The notes under the pieces: model-generated
Told to the model about the DNA's origin: nothing
Databases searched by the model: none
Seen by the model: the letters and a program-made list of their open reading frames with translations, nothing else
Shown here: positions 7,934-16,798 of the stretch, piece after piece
Position numbering within the stretch: the stretch's first letter is position 1
Layout: the number at the start of each line of letters is the position of its first letter
Assembly: GCF_013391085.1 (NCBI RefSeq)
Contig: NZ_CP058334.1
Location: 310,001 to 374,000 of the forward strand
Length of the DNA stretch: 64,000 nucleotides
Source of the DNA: Natronomonas halophila
GTDB taxonomy: Archaea; Halobacteriota; Halobacteria; Halobacteriales; Haloarculaceae
Direction of reading: 5' to 3'
Made by a program: the position numbers and the translations under genes

Positions 7934-8425
7934 ATGAGCGACGAGTCCGACCTCACGCACGTGACCGACGAGGGCGACGCCCAGATGGTCGACGTCGGCG
8001 ACAAGCCCGACACGGCCCGGCGGGCGGTCGCCCGCGGGAAAATCAGTCTCGAATCGTCGACGGTCGACGCGATTCGGGACGACGGCATCGAGAAGGGCGA
8101 CGTGCTCGCCGTCGCCCGCGTCGGGGCGATTCAGGCCGTCAAACACACCTGGGAGACGGTTCCGATGTGCCACCAGATTCCGATTACGAACGTCGACACC
8201 GATTTCGAACTCGGCGAGGACCACGTGTCGCTGACCGTCGCCGTCGAGACGACGGGTAAGACCGGCTGTGAGATGGAGGCCCTCGAAGGCGTTACGACCG
8301 GCCTCAACACGGTCTGGGATATGGTCAAAGCCGCCGAGAAGGACGACGCGGGGCAGTATCCCGGAACGCGCATCTCCGATGTCGAAGTCGTTACGAAGGA
8401 AAAACGGCGGCTGGACGGGGAGTGA
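7934..8425 (+). CDS. moaC: Cyclic pyranopterin monophosphate synthase MoaC
   Basis: A 163-residue protein with the MoaC signature: THVTDEGDAQMVDVGDK at the start, GKISLE, AVKHTWETVPMCHQIPIT, and TGCEMEALEGVTTGLNTVWDMVK near the end, followed by an I-x-D-V-E-V-V-x-KEK tail. It makes cyclic pyranopterin monophosphate in molybdenum cofactor synthesis. No other moa gene is visible here. It is convergent with hflX, with about 45 bases between the stop codons. Confidence 0.95.
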   Translation: MSDESDLTHVTDEGDAQMVDVGDKPDTARRAVARGKISLESSTVDAIRDDGIEKGDVLAVARVGAIQAVKHTWETVPMCHQIPITNVDTDFELGEDHVSLTVAVETTGKTGCEMEALEGVTTGLNTVWDMVKAAEKDDAGQYPGTRISDVEVVTKEKRRLDGE

Positions 8426-8470
8426 CGGGTGGGAAGTACCGGCCGGTTAGAATAAATCCCGAAGCAAGCG

Positions 8471-9778
8471 TTATTCCGCCGTCGCGGGAACGAGGTCGCC
8501 CGCCTTCGCCCGGGCCTGTTCGACGATAGCGGGCCGAGCCTCGAAGTCGACGACGACCTGTTCGCCGTAGTCGACGTCTTCGACGTGGGCGTGGTCGTGG
8601 AGCCACGAGACGAGGCTCATCGTATCGTCGGCCATCGGGATGACGAGGCGTTCGTGGAGCCAGTCGGGGAGTTCGGCGTCGATGCGGGCCCGTAGTTCCG
8701 CGATGTTCTCACCGTCCTTCGCGCTGACGGCGACCGGGTCGGGCGCCAGCGCGTTCAGCGCGTCCTTCTTCCGTTCGAGTTCCTCGTCGTCGATTCTGTC
8801 TATCTTGTTGAGGACCGTTACGATGGGCGCCTCGTTGCGCTCATAGAGGGTGTCGTGGGAGGTCACCAGTTTCTCGCGAATCTCCTCGACGGAGTCGGAG
8901 ACGTCGACCACGAGCAGGACGAGGTCGGCCCGATAGACCTCCGAGAGCGTCGATTTGAACGATTCGACGAGCCAGTGCGGGAGGTCCGAGATGAAGCCGA
9001 CGGTGTCGGTGACCAGCACGTCGCGGCGGTCGAACTCCGCGCGTCGAGTAGTGGTTCCGAGCGTCGTGAACAGCCGATTTTCGGATTCGGCGGTCGCATC
9101 GAGGTCCGGGTGGAGACCCTCGTTTTCGTCGATATCGAGGTCCTCGGAGAGTCGGCGCAGTAGCGTCGATTTGCCGGCGTTGGTGTAGCCCGCCAGCGCG
9201 ACGAGGTCGAAGCCGGATTCCCGACGCTGTTCGCGGCGGTGTTCCTCGGTCTGCTCGATGCGTTCGAGTTCGTCCTTGATACGGCTTATCTGGGCCTTGA
9301 TGTCCTGTTCGCGGGACTCGTCGTACTCACCGAGGCCCATGAAGCCCGGTCGCTCGTCCCGTTTCGCGAGGGAGGCTTTCGCCTCAGCGCGCGGGAGTTC
9401 GTACCGCAGTTCCGCGAGTTCGACCTGTAGTTGCGCCTTCTTGGTCTGGGCGCGCTGGCCGAAGATATCGAGGATGAGTTTGAAGCGGTCCAGCACCTCG
9501 ACGCCCTCGGGGAGTTCGGTCCCGAGGTTGTACATCTGGTAGGGGCCGATGCGGTTGTCGAAAATCACCGTCGTCGCGTCGCTGTCGGCAACGACGGTGG
9601 CCAACTCCGCGACCTTCCCCTCCCCCATGTGGAGTGCGGGGTCCTCCTTTCGGGTCTGGGTCACCTCGCCGACGACGGTGTAGCCGGCCGCGCGAGCGAG
9701 GTCACGTACCTCTTCCGTATCGGGGTCTCCGTCGTCGACGCGCTTGGCGACGACGGCCTTTCCGTTAGTCCCTGTCAC
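8471..9778 (-). CDS. hflX: GTPase HflX
   Basis: A 435-residue protein with an N-terminal HflX domain (LHMGEGKVAEL; IFDNRIGPYQMYNL), a helical linker with ELAELRYELPRAEAK, and the GTPase domain with G1 GYTNAGKST, G3 DTVGFISDLP, G4 NKID and G5 SAKDG. HflX binds the large ribosomal subunit and rescues stalled ribosomes. The C-terminal domain of about 70 residues (LHERLVIPMAD) is the usual HflX extension. TTAAATA at 9805-9811 (plus-strand letters TATTTAA) is a good TATA element, about 30 bases before the start. Confidence 0.93.
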   Translation of the reverse strand: MTGTNGKAVVAKRVDDGDPDTEEVRDLARAAGYTVVGEVTQTRKEDPALHMGEGKVAELATVVADSDATTVIFDNRIGPYQMYNLGTELPEGVEVLDRFKLILDIFGQRAQTKKAQLQVELAELRYELPRAEAKASLAKRDERPGFMGLGEYDESREQDIKAQISRIKDELERIEQTEEHRREQRRESGFDLVALAGYTNAGKSTLLRRLSEDLDIDENEGLHPDLDATAESENRLFTTLGTTTRRAEFDRRDVLVTDTVGFISDLPHWLVESFKSTLSEVYRADLVLLVVDVSDSVEEIREKLVTSHDTLYERNEAPIVTVLNKIDRIDDEELERKKDALNALAPDPVAVSAKDGENIAELRARIDAELPDWLHERLVIPMADDTMSLVSWLHDHAHVEDVDYGEQVVVDFEARPAIVEQARAKAGDLVPATAE

Positions 9779-9845
9779 TTACTATAGGATAGATGGCCAC
9801 GGTATTTAAGCACCCGGACACCGTGTGATTCGTTGACAGTCGTGG

Positions 9846-10571
9846 CTATCGAGTCGAGATTTCGTCTTCGTCTTTGACAACCCGCGTTTCCGCCTCGCCG
9901 CTGGTCTCCTCGTTGACGAGGTCGTAGAACTCGTTTTGGAGGCCGGCCGGGAACTCCATGACACCGACCCACGACCCGTCTGATTGCCATTCCTCGCTTT
10001 TGAGGTCGCCGAACTGCCGGATTTGCGCCTGTGCGCTGCCGGCGTAGTCGGCGGGCACCTGTACCGCCATCACCACCTCGTCGAAGCGGATGGGGATGAC
10101 CGGCCGCAGGTCGTCCAGCGCCTCGTCGACCTGCTGTTCGACGGGTTCCATCGGGTCAACCTGGAAGCCCGCCTCTTCGAGGGCCCGTTCGATGCGTTCG
10201 GGCGGGTGTGGCGCGTCGTCCATCTGCGGGTTCACCGCGTTGCGCGCGATTTTGTTGACGAGCTGTTTGTGCTTCTGCTCCTGCATCTCGCGGCGCTGTT
10301 CGGCCGTAATCTGGATTTCCCCCTGCTTGATGACCTCGGGGATGATTTCGAGGGGGTCGGTCGTCCCGAAGACCTCTTCGAGGGCGTCCTCCGGCGGGCG
10401 GTCACCCGAGGAGGCGTCCTCGAAGACGTCCTCTGCGGCGATGACGTCCTCCAGGTCGCCGTCGAACTCGCCGCGTTTGATGGCCAGCGCCGCGTCGGGG
10501 TCGACGAGCACCTCGAACCGCTGTCCGTGGGATTCGAGACGGGCGGTGACCGCCTCGTCAAGGGATATCAT
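9846..10571 (-). CDS. Ribosome maturation protein SBDS
   Basis: A 241-residue SBDS family protein. The N-terminal FYSH-type domain carries RFEVLVDPDAALAIKRGE and the helical domain carries QITAEQRREMQEQKHKQLVNKIARNAVNP, both conserved in archaeal SBDS. The C-terminal ferredoxin-like domain includes PADYAGSAQAQIRQFG. With the EF-2-like partner it releases an anti-association factor from the large ribosomal subunit. The minus-strand CTTTTAG near 10597-10603 is a possible promoter. It is transcribed after the subtilase gene, on the same strand. Confidence 0.92.
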   Translation of the reverse strand: MISLDEAVTARLESHGQRFEVLVDPDAALAIKRGEFDGDLEDVIAAEDVFEDASSGDRPPEDALEEVFGTTDPLEIIPEVIKQGEIQITAEQRREMQEQKHKQLVNKIARNAVNPQMDDAPHPPERIERALEEAGFQVDPMEPVEQQVDEALDDLRPVIPIRFDEVVMAVQVPADYAGSAQAQIRQFGDLKSEEWQSDGSWVGVMEFPAGLQNEFYDLVNEETSGEAETRVVKDEDEISTR

Positions 10572-10642
10572 ACGTCTCGCTACGGGCGGGCGGGGCTAAA
10601 AGGTGTTTACAAAAAGGCGGGTCGAAAACAGCGGCGGCGCGC

Positions 10643-13600
10643 TCAGGTCTGCTGGCCGATGAGGACGTTTTGGTCCTCGCTGCCGACCGTCGAGGATTCG
10701 CTGCCGACTTCCTTGTTCTCGCCGGCATCGGGGTCGACTGCCACGGCCTCTGCGGGTCCGAAGGTGTACGGGCCGGACGCACCGGGGGATGCCGGGGCCT
10801 CGACGAAGTAGGTGAACGTCTCCGTGTCGTCGCCCGAAACGTCGCTCGAATCGACGGTCTCGTCGCTGACGTTCCCCGCATTGTCTTTGCGCACGAGTTG
10901 GATGCGAGTACGGCCGTCCTCCGTCTCCCCGTCGACGACTGCGTCGCTGTACTCGGTCTGCAGGGACCACTCCGACGGAATCACGTCGTAGAGTTCCGCC
11001 TCGTCCGTGAGGTCGTCGTTGAAACTCTCGAGGGTCACGTTGACCTCGTTGGTCTGCCCACCGAGGAAGACCGACCCATCGTCGCTTCGGGTCCCGGTCG
11101 CCGTGAAGTCGACGACCGGGTCATCGAACCGTGCGGCCGGCGAGAAGCCGACGTTGAAGTCGAAGTTCGCTTGCACGTCGTAGCCGTTGACGACGCCGGG
11201 GATGTTGACGATTTTCGCGACGACGTAGAAGGTTCGTTCGGTGGGTTCGTCCCGGGAGCCACGCGGGACGCTGACCGAGACGGAGGCCGACCCCTGTTCG
11301 CCCTGGTCGCTGGCGACGATGTTCGGTTCACCGTTCTGGCTTGGGTTCTCGGCGTCGTAGACGAACAGGTCGAGGTGCGGACTGCCCTTCGCCATTCCGT
11401 CGTTGCCGCCGCTGTAGTCGTCGAACTCGATTGAAGCCGTGAAATCCCCGCCCGGAACGGTCACGTAGCCGGCGACCGCGCGGGAGTCCTCGGGGATGTA
11501 CGTCCCGACGGATTCGCGGTACTCTTCGTCGTAGTCGCTGTCGCCCAGTTCCGGGAACACGTCATCGCCGAAGAGGTTCCGGGAGACGGCGTCGACGGCG
11601 GCGTCGGGGTTCGCACGTCCGAAACCCTCGTAGGGGTCGCGGCCGCCGTGGGTGTAAACCGGCGCGTGCGGTGGCGACTTCGCGGCGTGGTAGGGAGCGG
11701 CCGTAAAGGCCGTCTCGGAGGCCGTCGCGAGGATGACCTGCTTGAGGCGGTAGGTCCAGTCGAGCGCATCGCCCTTGTCCATGTTCGCCAGTTCCTCCGG
11801 CGTCGGCAGTTGGATGGAGTCGGGCGCTTCCTCCTCCATCGCCTGCGCGACGAGTCCGGAAACGCCACAGACGTACGGCGAGGCCATCGACGTGCCGCCG
11901 AGGGACGCGTAGTCACGCGGCGGGTCGTTGGCGTCGAAGGATTCGTCGGGACTCGCAGCGCTGACGGACCGGACGAGTTCGTAATAGGAGGGAACCGGGT
12001 ACGGCGTTCCGGCCACGCCCGTTCCGAGCAGGACCAGGAAGTCGTCGATGTCGCCGCCAGGGGCCGTCACGTCGGGCTTGCGGTCGACGTCGTTTTCGTC
12101 CTCGTCGATTGTGCCGACGCCACCCGCGGAGTACGGCGTCAGTCCGTCGAACGGGCCGGTCGCGGCGACCGAAATCGGCTCGTCCATGCCCGCAGGGACG
12201 CTGTTGCCGTTGGCGGGCGTCATGAAGTTACCGGCGGCGGCGACTGGCAGGATGCCGGCCTGTGCGATGTCCTTCAGCGACGCCGGCGTCTCATCGAGGG
12301 TGCCGCCGAAGGCACCGAGCGGGAGCCCGTAGGCGTAGCCCCACGACATGTTGACCGCGCGGATGTTGAACGTCTTCGCGAACTCCTCGGCGTGGTTGCC
12401 GAGGTCGACTGTCGGGCCGCTCAGACCCTGCAAGCCGACAAGCGACATATCCGGCGCGAGTCCGGGATGGACCGTCTGTGGGCCGCCCTCGGCGCGGGCA
12501 CCCTCGGTGACTTCGGCCGGCGGGATGTAGGAGCCGTAGGCGATTTCCTTGAGTCGGCCGGTGGTCGGGTTACCGTTCTGGGCCTGCTGGGCCGCGGGCG
12601 CCGCCGCGTTCGTCTCCATCGGACGGACCCGAACGGTGTAGGTCGCCGTTCCCGAATCGTGAACCGCGGGTTCGTCCGCGATAATGCTATCCAGTCGGAG
12701 CGGCGACTCGTGGACTATCTCGTCGTCGAGAACGATTTCGACCTTGACGTTCTCGCCGAGGGCCGACACGAACACCGACGACGTCGCGTGGACGTCAACC
12801 TCGTATTCGATGAAGTCGCCAGGCAGAAGGATGGCCTGTGGCTTGTCGACCTCCGTGTTATCGTAGTCGATGGCCGACCCACGGCCCGTCCCGGTCATGA
12901 TGCCCGCACAGTGGGAGCCGTGGCCGTTGGGGTCACGCGGCCTGTCGAAGTTGCCGTAGCGGCCGCCGGCGTCGTACCAGCCGACGGTCTTCGGCATCGG
13001 TTCGTCGCTGTCGTCGTCGAGGAACGCGAAGGGGTCGTCGGCCGGCTTCAGTTCACCGGAAACCTCGAACAGCGAGAGGGTAACCCGGAAGTCACAGTTC
13101 GTGTTCGTGTACTGCTCGGCGACGAACCGGTATGTCGCCTCGGGGTCGATTTCGACGCCCGAGAGCGTCTCGGGCATCCCCGCCGTCGCCGCTCGGGCGA
13201 CTTCCGACCACGAACCGTCCGGCCCCTGAATATCCAGCCGGAGTTCGAGGTCGTTCGTGTTGTCCTGATAGGGACTCCAGTGGAGTTCGGCGGCGAGCTG
13301 GACGGGGTCGCCGCTTTCGGACAGTTGCTCGGTCACCACGGTGCTCGGCACGAACGGTTCGGTCGTCACTTCCGATCCCTCGACGAAGGTTCCGGGACCG
13401 GCAGTTCCCGTTCGGAACTCCTCGATTTGGTCGCCAATCTGAGTGATATCACGGTCGCTCGCTTCGGGGTCGATGAGGCGAAGCCCGTCGTCCTCGATGA
13501 GAGCAGTAACCCCGTTGAACGGCCCGAGTTCGGGGTGGCGGGCGCTGATACCGGAGTCTGTCAGCGCCAGCGTCCGGTCGGGGCGGCCACGGAACCCGCG

Positions 13601-13789
13601 GTCCCAGACCTTCTGGGCTTCGACAGTCCGCCAGTTGAGCAGGCGACTGTCCAGTTCGAAGTCCTCGGCGGCCGCCGAACCGGCCGCGCCGAGTCCGAGG
13701 GCGCTGGCTCCGGCCATCGCCCCGGAGGCTTTCATGAACGTTCGCCTCGAAAACGCGTTTTCGTCGTCTTCCATCGGGTTCTTAGACAT
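10643..13789 (-). CDS. Tat-exported S8 (subtilisin-like) serine peptidase
   Basis: A 1048-residue protein. SRRTFMKASG at 14-23 plus a hydrophobic Ala/Gly run and AAAE form a Tat signal. The catalytic triad is D78 (LALTDSG), H290 (NGHGSHCAG) and S634 (GGTSMASP), with oxyanion N521 (AAAGNF). D-to-H spacing is over 200 residues, because a beta-rich module at about 150-250 is inserted; another module at about 315-395 lies between H and the second half. The region after 760 looks like further beta-sandwich domains. It is expected to be secreted and to degrade extracellular protein. No typical N-terminal propeptide domain is evident. Confidence 0.9.
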   Translation of the reverse strand: MSKNPMEDDENAFSRRTFMKASGAMAGASALGLGAAGSAAAEDFELDSRLLNWRTVEAQKVWDRGFRGRPDRTLALTDSGISARHPELGPFNGVTALIEDDGLRLIDPEASDRDITQIGDQIEEFRTGTAGPGTFVEGSEVTTEPFVPSTVVTEQLSESGDPVQLAAELHWSPYQDNTNDLELRLDIQGPDGSWSEVARAATAGMPETLSGVEIDPEATYRFVAEQYTNTNCDFRVTLSLFEVSGELKPADDPFAFLDDDSDEPMPKTVGWYDAGGRYGNFDRPRDPNGHGSHCAGIMTGTGRGSAIDYDNTEVDKPQAILLPGDFIEYEVDVHATSSVFVSALGENVKVEIVLDDEIVHESPLRLDSIIADEPAVHDSGTATYTVRVRPMETNAAAPAAQQAQNGNPTTGRLKEIAYGSYIPPAEVTEGARAEGGPQTVHPGLAPDMSLVGLQGLSGPTVDLGNHAEEFAKTFNIRAVNMSWGYAYGLPLGAFGGTLDETPASLKDIAQAGILPVAAAGNFMTPANGNSVPAGMDEPISVAATGPFDGLTPYSAGGVGTIDEDENDVDRKPDVTAPGGDIDDFLVLLGTGVAGTPYPVPSYYELVRSVSAASPDESFDANDPPRDYASLGGTSMASPYVCGVSGLVAQAMEEEAPDSIQLPTPEELANMDKGDALDWTYRLKQVILATASETAFTAAPYHAAKSPPHAPVYTHGGRDPYEGFGRANPDAAVDAVSRNLFGDDVFPELGDSDYDEEYRESVGTYIPEDSRAVAGYVTVPGGDFTASIEFDDYSGGNDGMAKGSPHLDLFVYDAENPSQNGEPNIVASDQGEQGSASVSVSVPRGSRDEPTERTFYVVAKIVNIPGVVNGYDVQANFDFNVGFSPAARFDDPVVDFTATGTRSDDGSVFLGGQTNEVNVTLESFNDDLTDEAELYDVIPSEWSLQTEYSDAVVDGETEDGRTRIQLVRKDNAGNVSDETVDSSDVSGDDTETFTYFVEAPASPGASGPYTFGPAEAVAVDPDAGENKEVGSESSTVGSEDQNVLIGQQT

Positions 13790-13944
13790 ACGTAGCTACC
13801 CGAGAGGTCGAACTACCCCGAATAAGGGATTCTGACAAAACCGTCCAAAGGATACGACCCCGACGAACGGGTCGGGTTGGCAACTATGCAGTCCCGTCAC
13901 CGGTCGCTATCCCGTTTGGAGAATCGAGAAAACGGCGAGTCGGG

Positions 13945-14691
13945 TTATTCCTCGTCTTCGTCGGCCAGCAGACCGTGTTCGGTGAGATGACTCTCAATCT
14001 CCTCGTCGGAGAGTTCGACGAAGTTCTCGTCGTCGACGGAGATGGTTGCCAGACCGATGCCCTCCGGGCGGAGTTCGTTGTCGTTGACCGACGCGAGCGC
14101 CTCCAGCGCGAGGCCGACGCCCTCATCGAGCGTGAGTTCCTCGTTGTAATGTTCTTCGAGGTAATCCTCGATTTCGCCGCGGTCGGCGCCGACAGCGAGC
14201 GCCTGCCACTCGTAGGGGGTCCCCGAGGGGTCCGTCTCGTAGAGGCGGGGTTCGCCGTTCTCGATGCCGCCGATGATGAGCGCGACACCGAAGGGGCGGG
14301 CGCCGCCGACCTGCGTGTACTGCTGGATGTGGTCGGTGACGGCCTTCGTCAGCGTCTCGACGCCGATGGGTTCGCCGTACCGGAGTTCGTTGACCTGTGC
14401 CTGACGGCGCGCGAAGTCGATGAGTTGGCGGGCGTCGGCCACGTGGCCGGCGCTGGCGATGCCGATGTGGTCGTCGGCCTTGTGGATTTTCTCGACGCTG
14501 GTGCGTTCCATCAGCGGCGAGCGGATGCGTTTGTCCACGGCCAGCACGACGCCGTCCTCGGTGCGAACACCGATAGACGCCGTCCCTCGCTTGACCGCCT
14601 CGCGCGCGTACTCGACCTGGTACAGACGTCCGTCCGGGGAGAAGATGGTAATCCCCCGGTCGTAGGCCTGCTGCTGCGATTGTCCCTGCAT
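13945..14691 (-). CDS. psmA: Proteasome subunit alpha
   Basis: A 248-residue alpha subunit. The N-terminal QQQAYDRGITIFSPDGRLYQVEYAREAV is the classic H0 helix and YDR gate motif. KRGTASIGVR, DHIGIASAGHVADARQLI and GGARPFGVALIIGG are typical of the family. The C-terminus is very acidic. It forms the outer rings of the 20S proteasome. Archaeal psmA genes are often beside the RNase P genes rnp2 and rnp3: rnp2 ends 2 bases before this start, and rnp3 is 1.6 kb away. The proteasome partner Cdc48 is also encoded in the window. Confidence 0.95.
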   Translation of the reverse strand: MQGQSQQQAYDRGITIFSPDGRLYQVEYAREAVKRGTASIGVRTEDGVVLAVDKRIRSPLMERTSVEKIHKADDHIGIASAGHVADARQLIDFARRQAQVNELRYGEPIGVETLTKAVTDHIQQYTQVGGARPFGVALIIGGIENGEPRLYETDPSGTPYEWQALAVGADRGEIEDYLEEHYNEELTLDEGVGLALEALASVNDNELRPEGIGLATISVDDENFVELSDEEIESHLTEHGLLADEDEE

Positions 14692-14693
14692 TG

Positions 14694-15179
14694 TTAGGTA
14701 TCCTGAATATCGAATGCTGTCGCGCCCACGCGGCCGCCGGCCATTTCGACGTCGACCCGGTCGCCCCGGATGACGGCCTGCCGGTCGGAACCCGCGAACG
14801 CGACGGTTCTCTCTTCGATTTCTTCCCGCGGGCGTCCTATATACTTTTCCTCACAGGCACGTACCGTCCCGCTAACGCCCCGAACGAAAACGCCCAACGG
14901 CTGGCCGTCGAGTTCCGAAATCGTCGCGAGAACGGCCCGCAGGCGCTCGGTCTCGCCACGGCGGGCCCGGATGACCGCCTCACCCTCACCGTCCTCGAAA
15001 CGGAAGTGGAGGACGCTCCCGTCGAGGTCGGCACTCCCGGCATCGCCGATGAGGTTCTGGGCCGCGAACCACAGTTCCCGCTGGAAGGACCGACGGTCGA
15101 TATCGGCATCGGGCCAGGATTCGAGGCCGACAGCCAGATACCGCCACCGCGGCCGGAGGTGTTTCGGGAGATGCTTCAC
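14694..15179 (-). CDS. rnp2: RNase P protein component 2 (Pop5 homolog)
   Basis: A Pop5/Rpp14 family protein of about 161 residues from a GTG start at 15179, where the conserved KHLPKHLRPRWRYLAV begins. An ATG at 15206 would add nine residues. FQRELWFAAQNLIGDAGSADLD and VIRARRGETERLRAVLATI are the expected core. It binds the RNase P RNA catalytic domain for tRNA 5' processing, together with component 3, whose gene is at 16799. The 2-base gap to psmA shows an operon. Confidence 0.9.
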   Translation of the reverse strand: MKHLPKHLRPRWRYLAVGLESWPDADIDRRSFQRELWFAAQNLIGDAGSADLDGSVLHFRFEDGEGEAVIRARRGETERLRAVLATISELDGQPLGVFVRGVSGTVRACEEKYIGRPREEIEERTVAFAGSDRQAVIRGDRVDVEMAGGRVGATAFDIQDT

Positions 15180-15262
15180 GCCGCCGAGTTCGGAAGCGAG
15201 CGGCAAAGAGCCAGCGGTTCAGGGGCGTGGCCGTCCGCAACTATTTTGTTAGGAGATTTACG

Positions 15263-15275
15263 TTTAAACTTTTAA
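15263..15275 (+). promoter_or_regulatory. TATA-like box of the histidine kinase gene
   Basis: TTTAAACTTTTAA is centred about 29 bases before the ATG at 15299. It is one reason for preferring that start over the earlier ATG at 15278, and suggests leaderless expression. Confidence 0.5.
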
Positions 15276-15298
15276 CCATGGTAAACAATGGATACGGT

Positions 15299-16792
15299 AT
15301 GTCCACGAAGCGAGGGCGAAAGGAGGGGCTACAGCCACTACTCGGTGCGGCTGTCATCGTCCTCGTGAGCCTCGTCGTTGCGTCGGTGCCGGTTTACGAC
15401 ATGTGGACCGACGTTCTCGACGGGAAGTCCCTCCTTAGCACGACGTTCGAGAACTTCCCCCTTCTGGGGCTGTCGACAGCCATCCTTGCCGGCGGGGTCC
15501 AACTGTATCTGTCGGGATGGGGTCCGGAGTACGTCCACACCATCGTCGCGTGGATGCTGTCGAGCGCTGCCTTCGTCACCGTGCTTTTCGTCTTCATCAT
15601 CGCTATCCAGCAGTACCTGCAGGACGAACTCCGACCGCTCATCATCGCTGCCGACGCCGTCGTGGTCGCGGCGCTCGGCGGCCTCCTCATCGGCGTCAGA
15701 ACCGCCGAACGGGAACGGGCCGAGGGGAACCGCTTCGACGCCCTCTTCGATAACGTCCCGAACCCCGTCGTCGAAACCGAGTTCGAGGACGGGACGGCCA
15801 TCGCCCGGCGTATCAACCCGGCGTTTACCGACGTGTTCGGCTTCGGGCAGTCGGAAATCGTCGGTGAACCGCTCGAAGAGTACATCGTCCCGCCGAACGG
15901 CGATATCAACCCCGTCGAGAAGACCGGCGACGACCGGGACTCCCCCGTCGACGTACTGGACCAGGAGACCATCGAACTCGAAACGATACACGGTCGCCGG
16001 GAGTTCATCCGACTGACCGTGCCCGGCGAGGCCGACGGTGCCAACGGCTACGGCATCTACATCGACGTGACCTCCCAGAAGCAGCGACAGGAACGACTCG
16101 CCGTCCTCGCACGTATCCTCCGACACGACATCCGGAACCGCGTCAGCGTCATCCTCGGATATACCCAGTATCTCGCCGACCAGGTCAGCGGGTCGGACGC
16201 GGAGAAACTCGAACGCATCGACGAGGCCGCCTCGGAACTCGCGAGCATCAGCGAACGGACGCGAATCGCCGAGGACTTGGCCGTCGAATCGACCGACCAG
16301 CGCACGATACGCCTCCGGCCGACCGTCGAGGAAGCCATCGAAGAACTCCCCGACATCGATGCCGACCCGCGAATCCGCGTAGACGTCCCCGAAGGGGCCT
16401 GTGTCAGGGCCACGACCGACCTCGGGACGGCAATCACCGAAATCGTCGAGAACGCCATCGTCCACAACGACGCGTCGACGCCCGAAATCGATGTCACGGC
16501 CGAACGAACCTACGACGGCGAGTATTACGAACTCCGCATCGATGACGACGGCCCCGGAATCGACCCCAGCCTCTACGAAGTCGTCCTCGGCGAGCGGGAG
16601 CGCTCGAAGGTCGACCACTCGAACGGACTGGGTATCTGGCTGGCCTACTGGGTCTGTCGGGCCAGCGGCGGCGAACTCGAATTCGAATCGGACGACGGTG
16701 GCACCGCCGTCATCCTCCGGATACCGGCGACAGACTGCGCCGACGACGCCGTCGTCTCCCACCCACACAGCAGTCGCCGCCCCGACGAGTAG
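15299..16792 (+). CDS. Membrane sensor histidine kinase with PAS domain
   Basis: A 497-residue protein from the ATG at 15299. Four membrane helices lie at about 13-33, 54-73, 80-104 and 112-134. A PAS domain (about 145-260) precedes the dimerisation helix with ILRHDIRN, where H276 is the likely phosphoryl acceptor. The ATPase domain has N-box EIVENAIVHN, and DDDGPGID and GLGIWLAYWV as the G boxes. No receiver domain or response-regulator gene is beside it. It lies on the opposite strand between rnp3 and rnp2, breaking a normally adjacent pair. The signal sensed is unknown. Confidence 0.9.
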   Translation: MSTKRGRKEGLQPLLGAAVIVLVSLVVASVPVYDMWTDVLDGKSLLSTTFENFPLLGLSTAILAGGVQLYLSGWGPEYVHTIVAWMLSSAAFVTVLFVFIIAIQQYLQDELRPLIIAADAVVVAALGGLLIGVRTAERERAEGNRFDALFDNVPNPVVETEFEDGTAIARRINPAFTDVFGFGQSEIVGEPLEEYIVPPNGDINPVEKTGDDRDSPVDVLDQETIELETIHGRREFIRLTVPGEADGANGYGIYIDVTSQKQRQERLAVLARILRHDIRNRVSVILGYTQYLADQVSGSDAEKLERIDEAASELASISERTRIAEDLAVESTDQRTIRLRPTVEEAIEELPDIDADPRIRVDVPEGACVRATTDLGTAITEIVENAIVHNDASTPEIDVTAERTYDGEYYELRIDDDGPGIDPSLYEVVLGERERSKVDHSNGLGIWLAYWVCRASGGELEFESDDGGTAVILRIPATDCADDAVVSHPHSSRRPDE

Positions 16793-16798
16793 GCCGCC

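Noticed and set aside
11648-13795. A 715-codon plus-strand open frame
   Set aside because: Opposite the subtilase gene, whose Tat signal and triad are clear. The plus-strand translation has no motif.
15338-16768. A 476-codon minus-strand open frame between rnp3 and rnp2
   Set aside because: It would keep the rnp cluster on one strand, but the plus-strand kinase with H box, N box and G boxes is clearly the gene.
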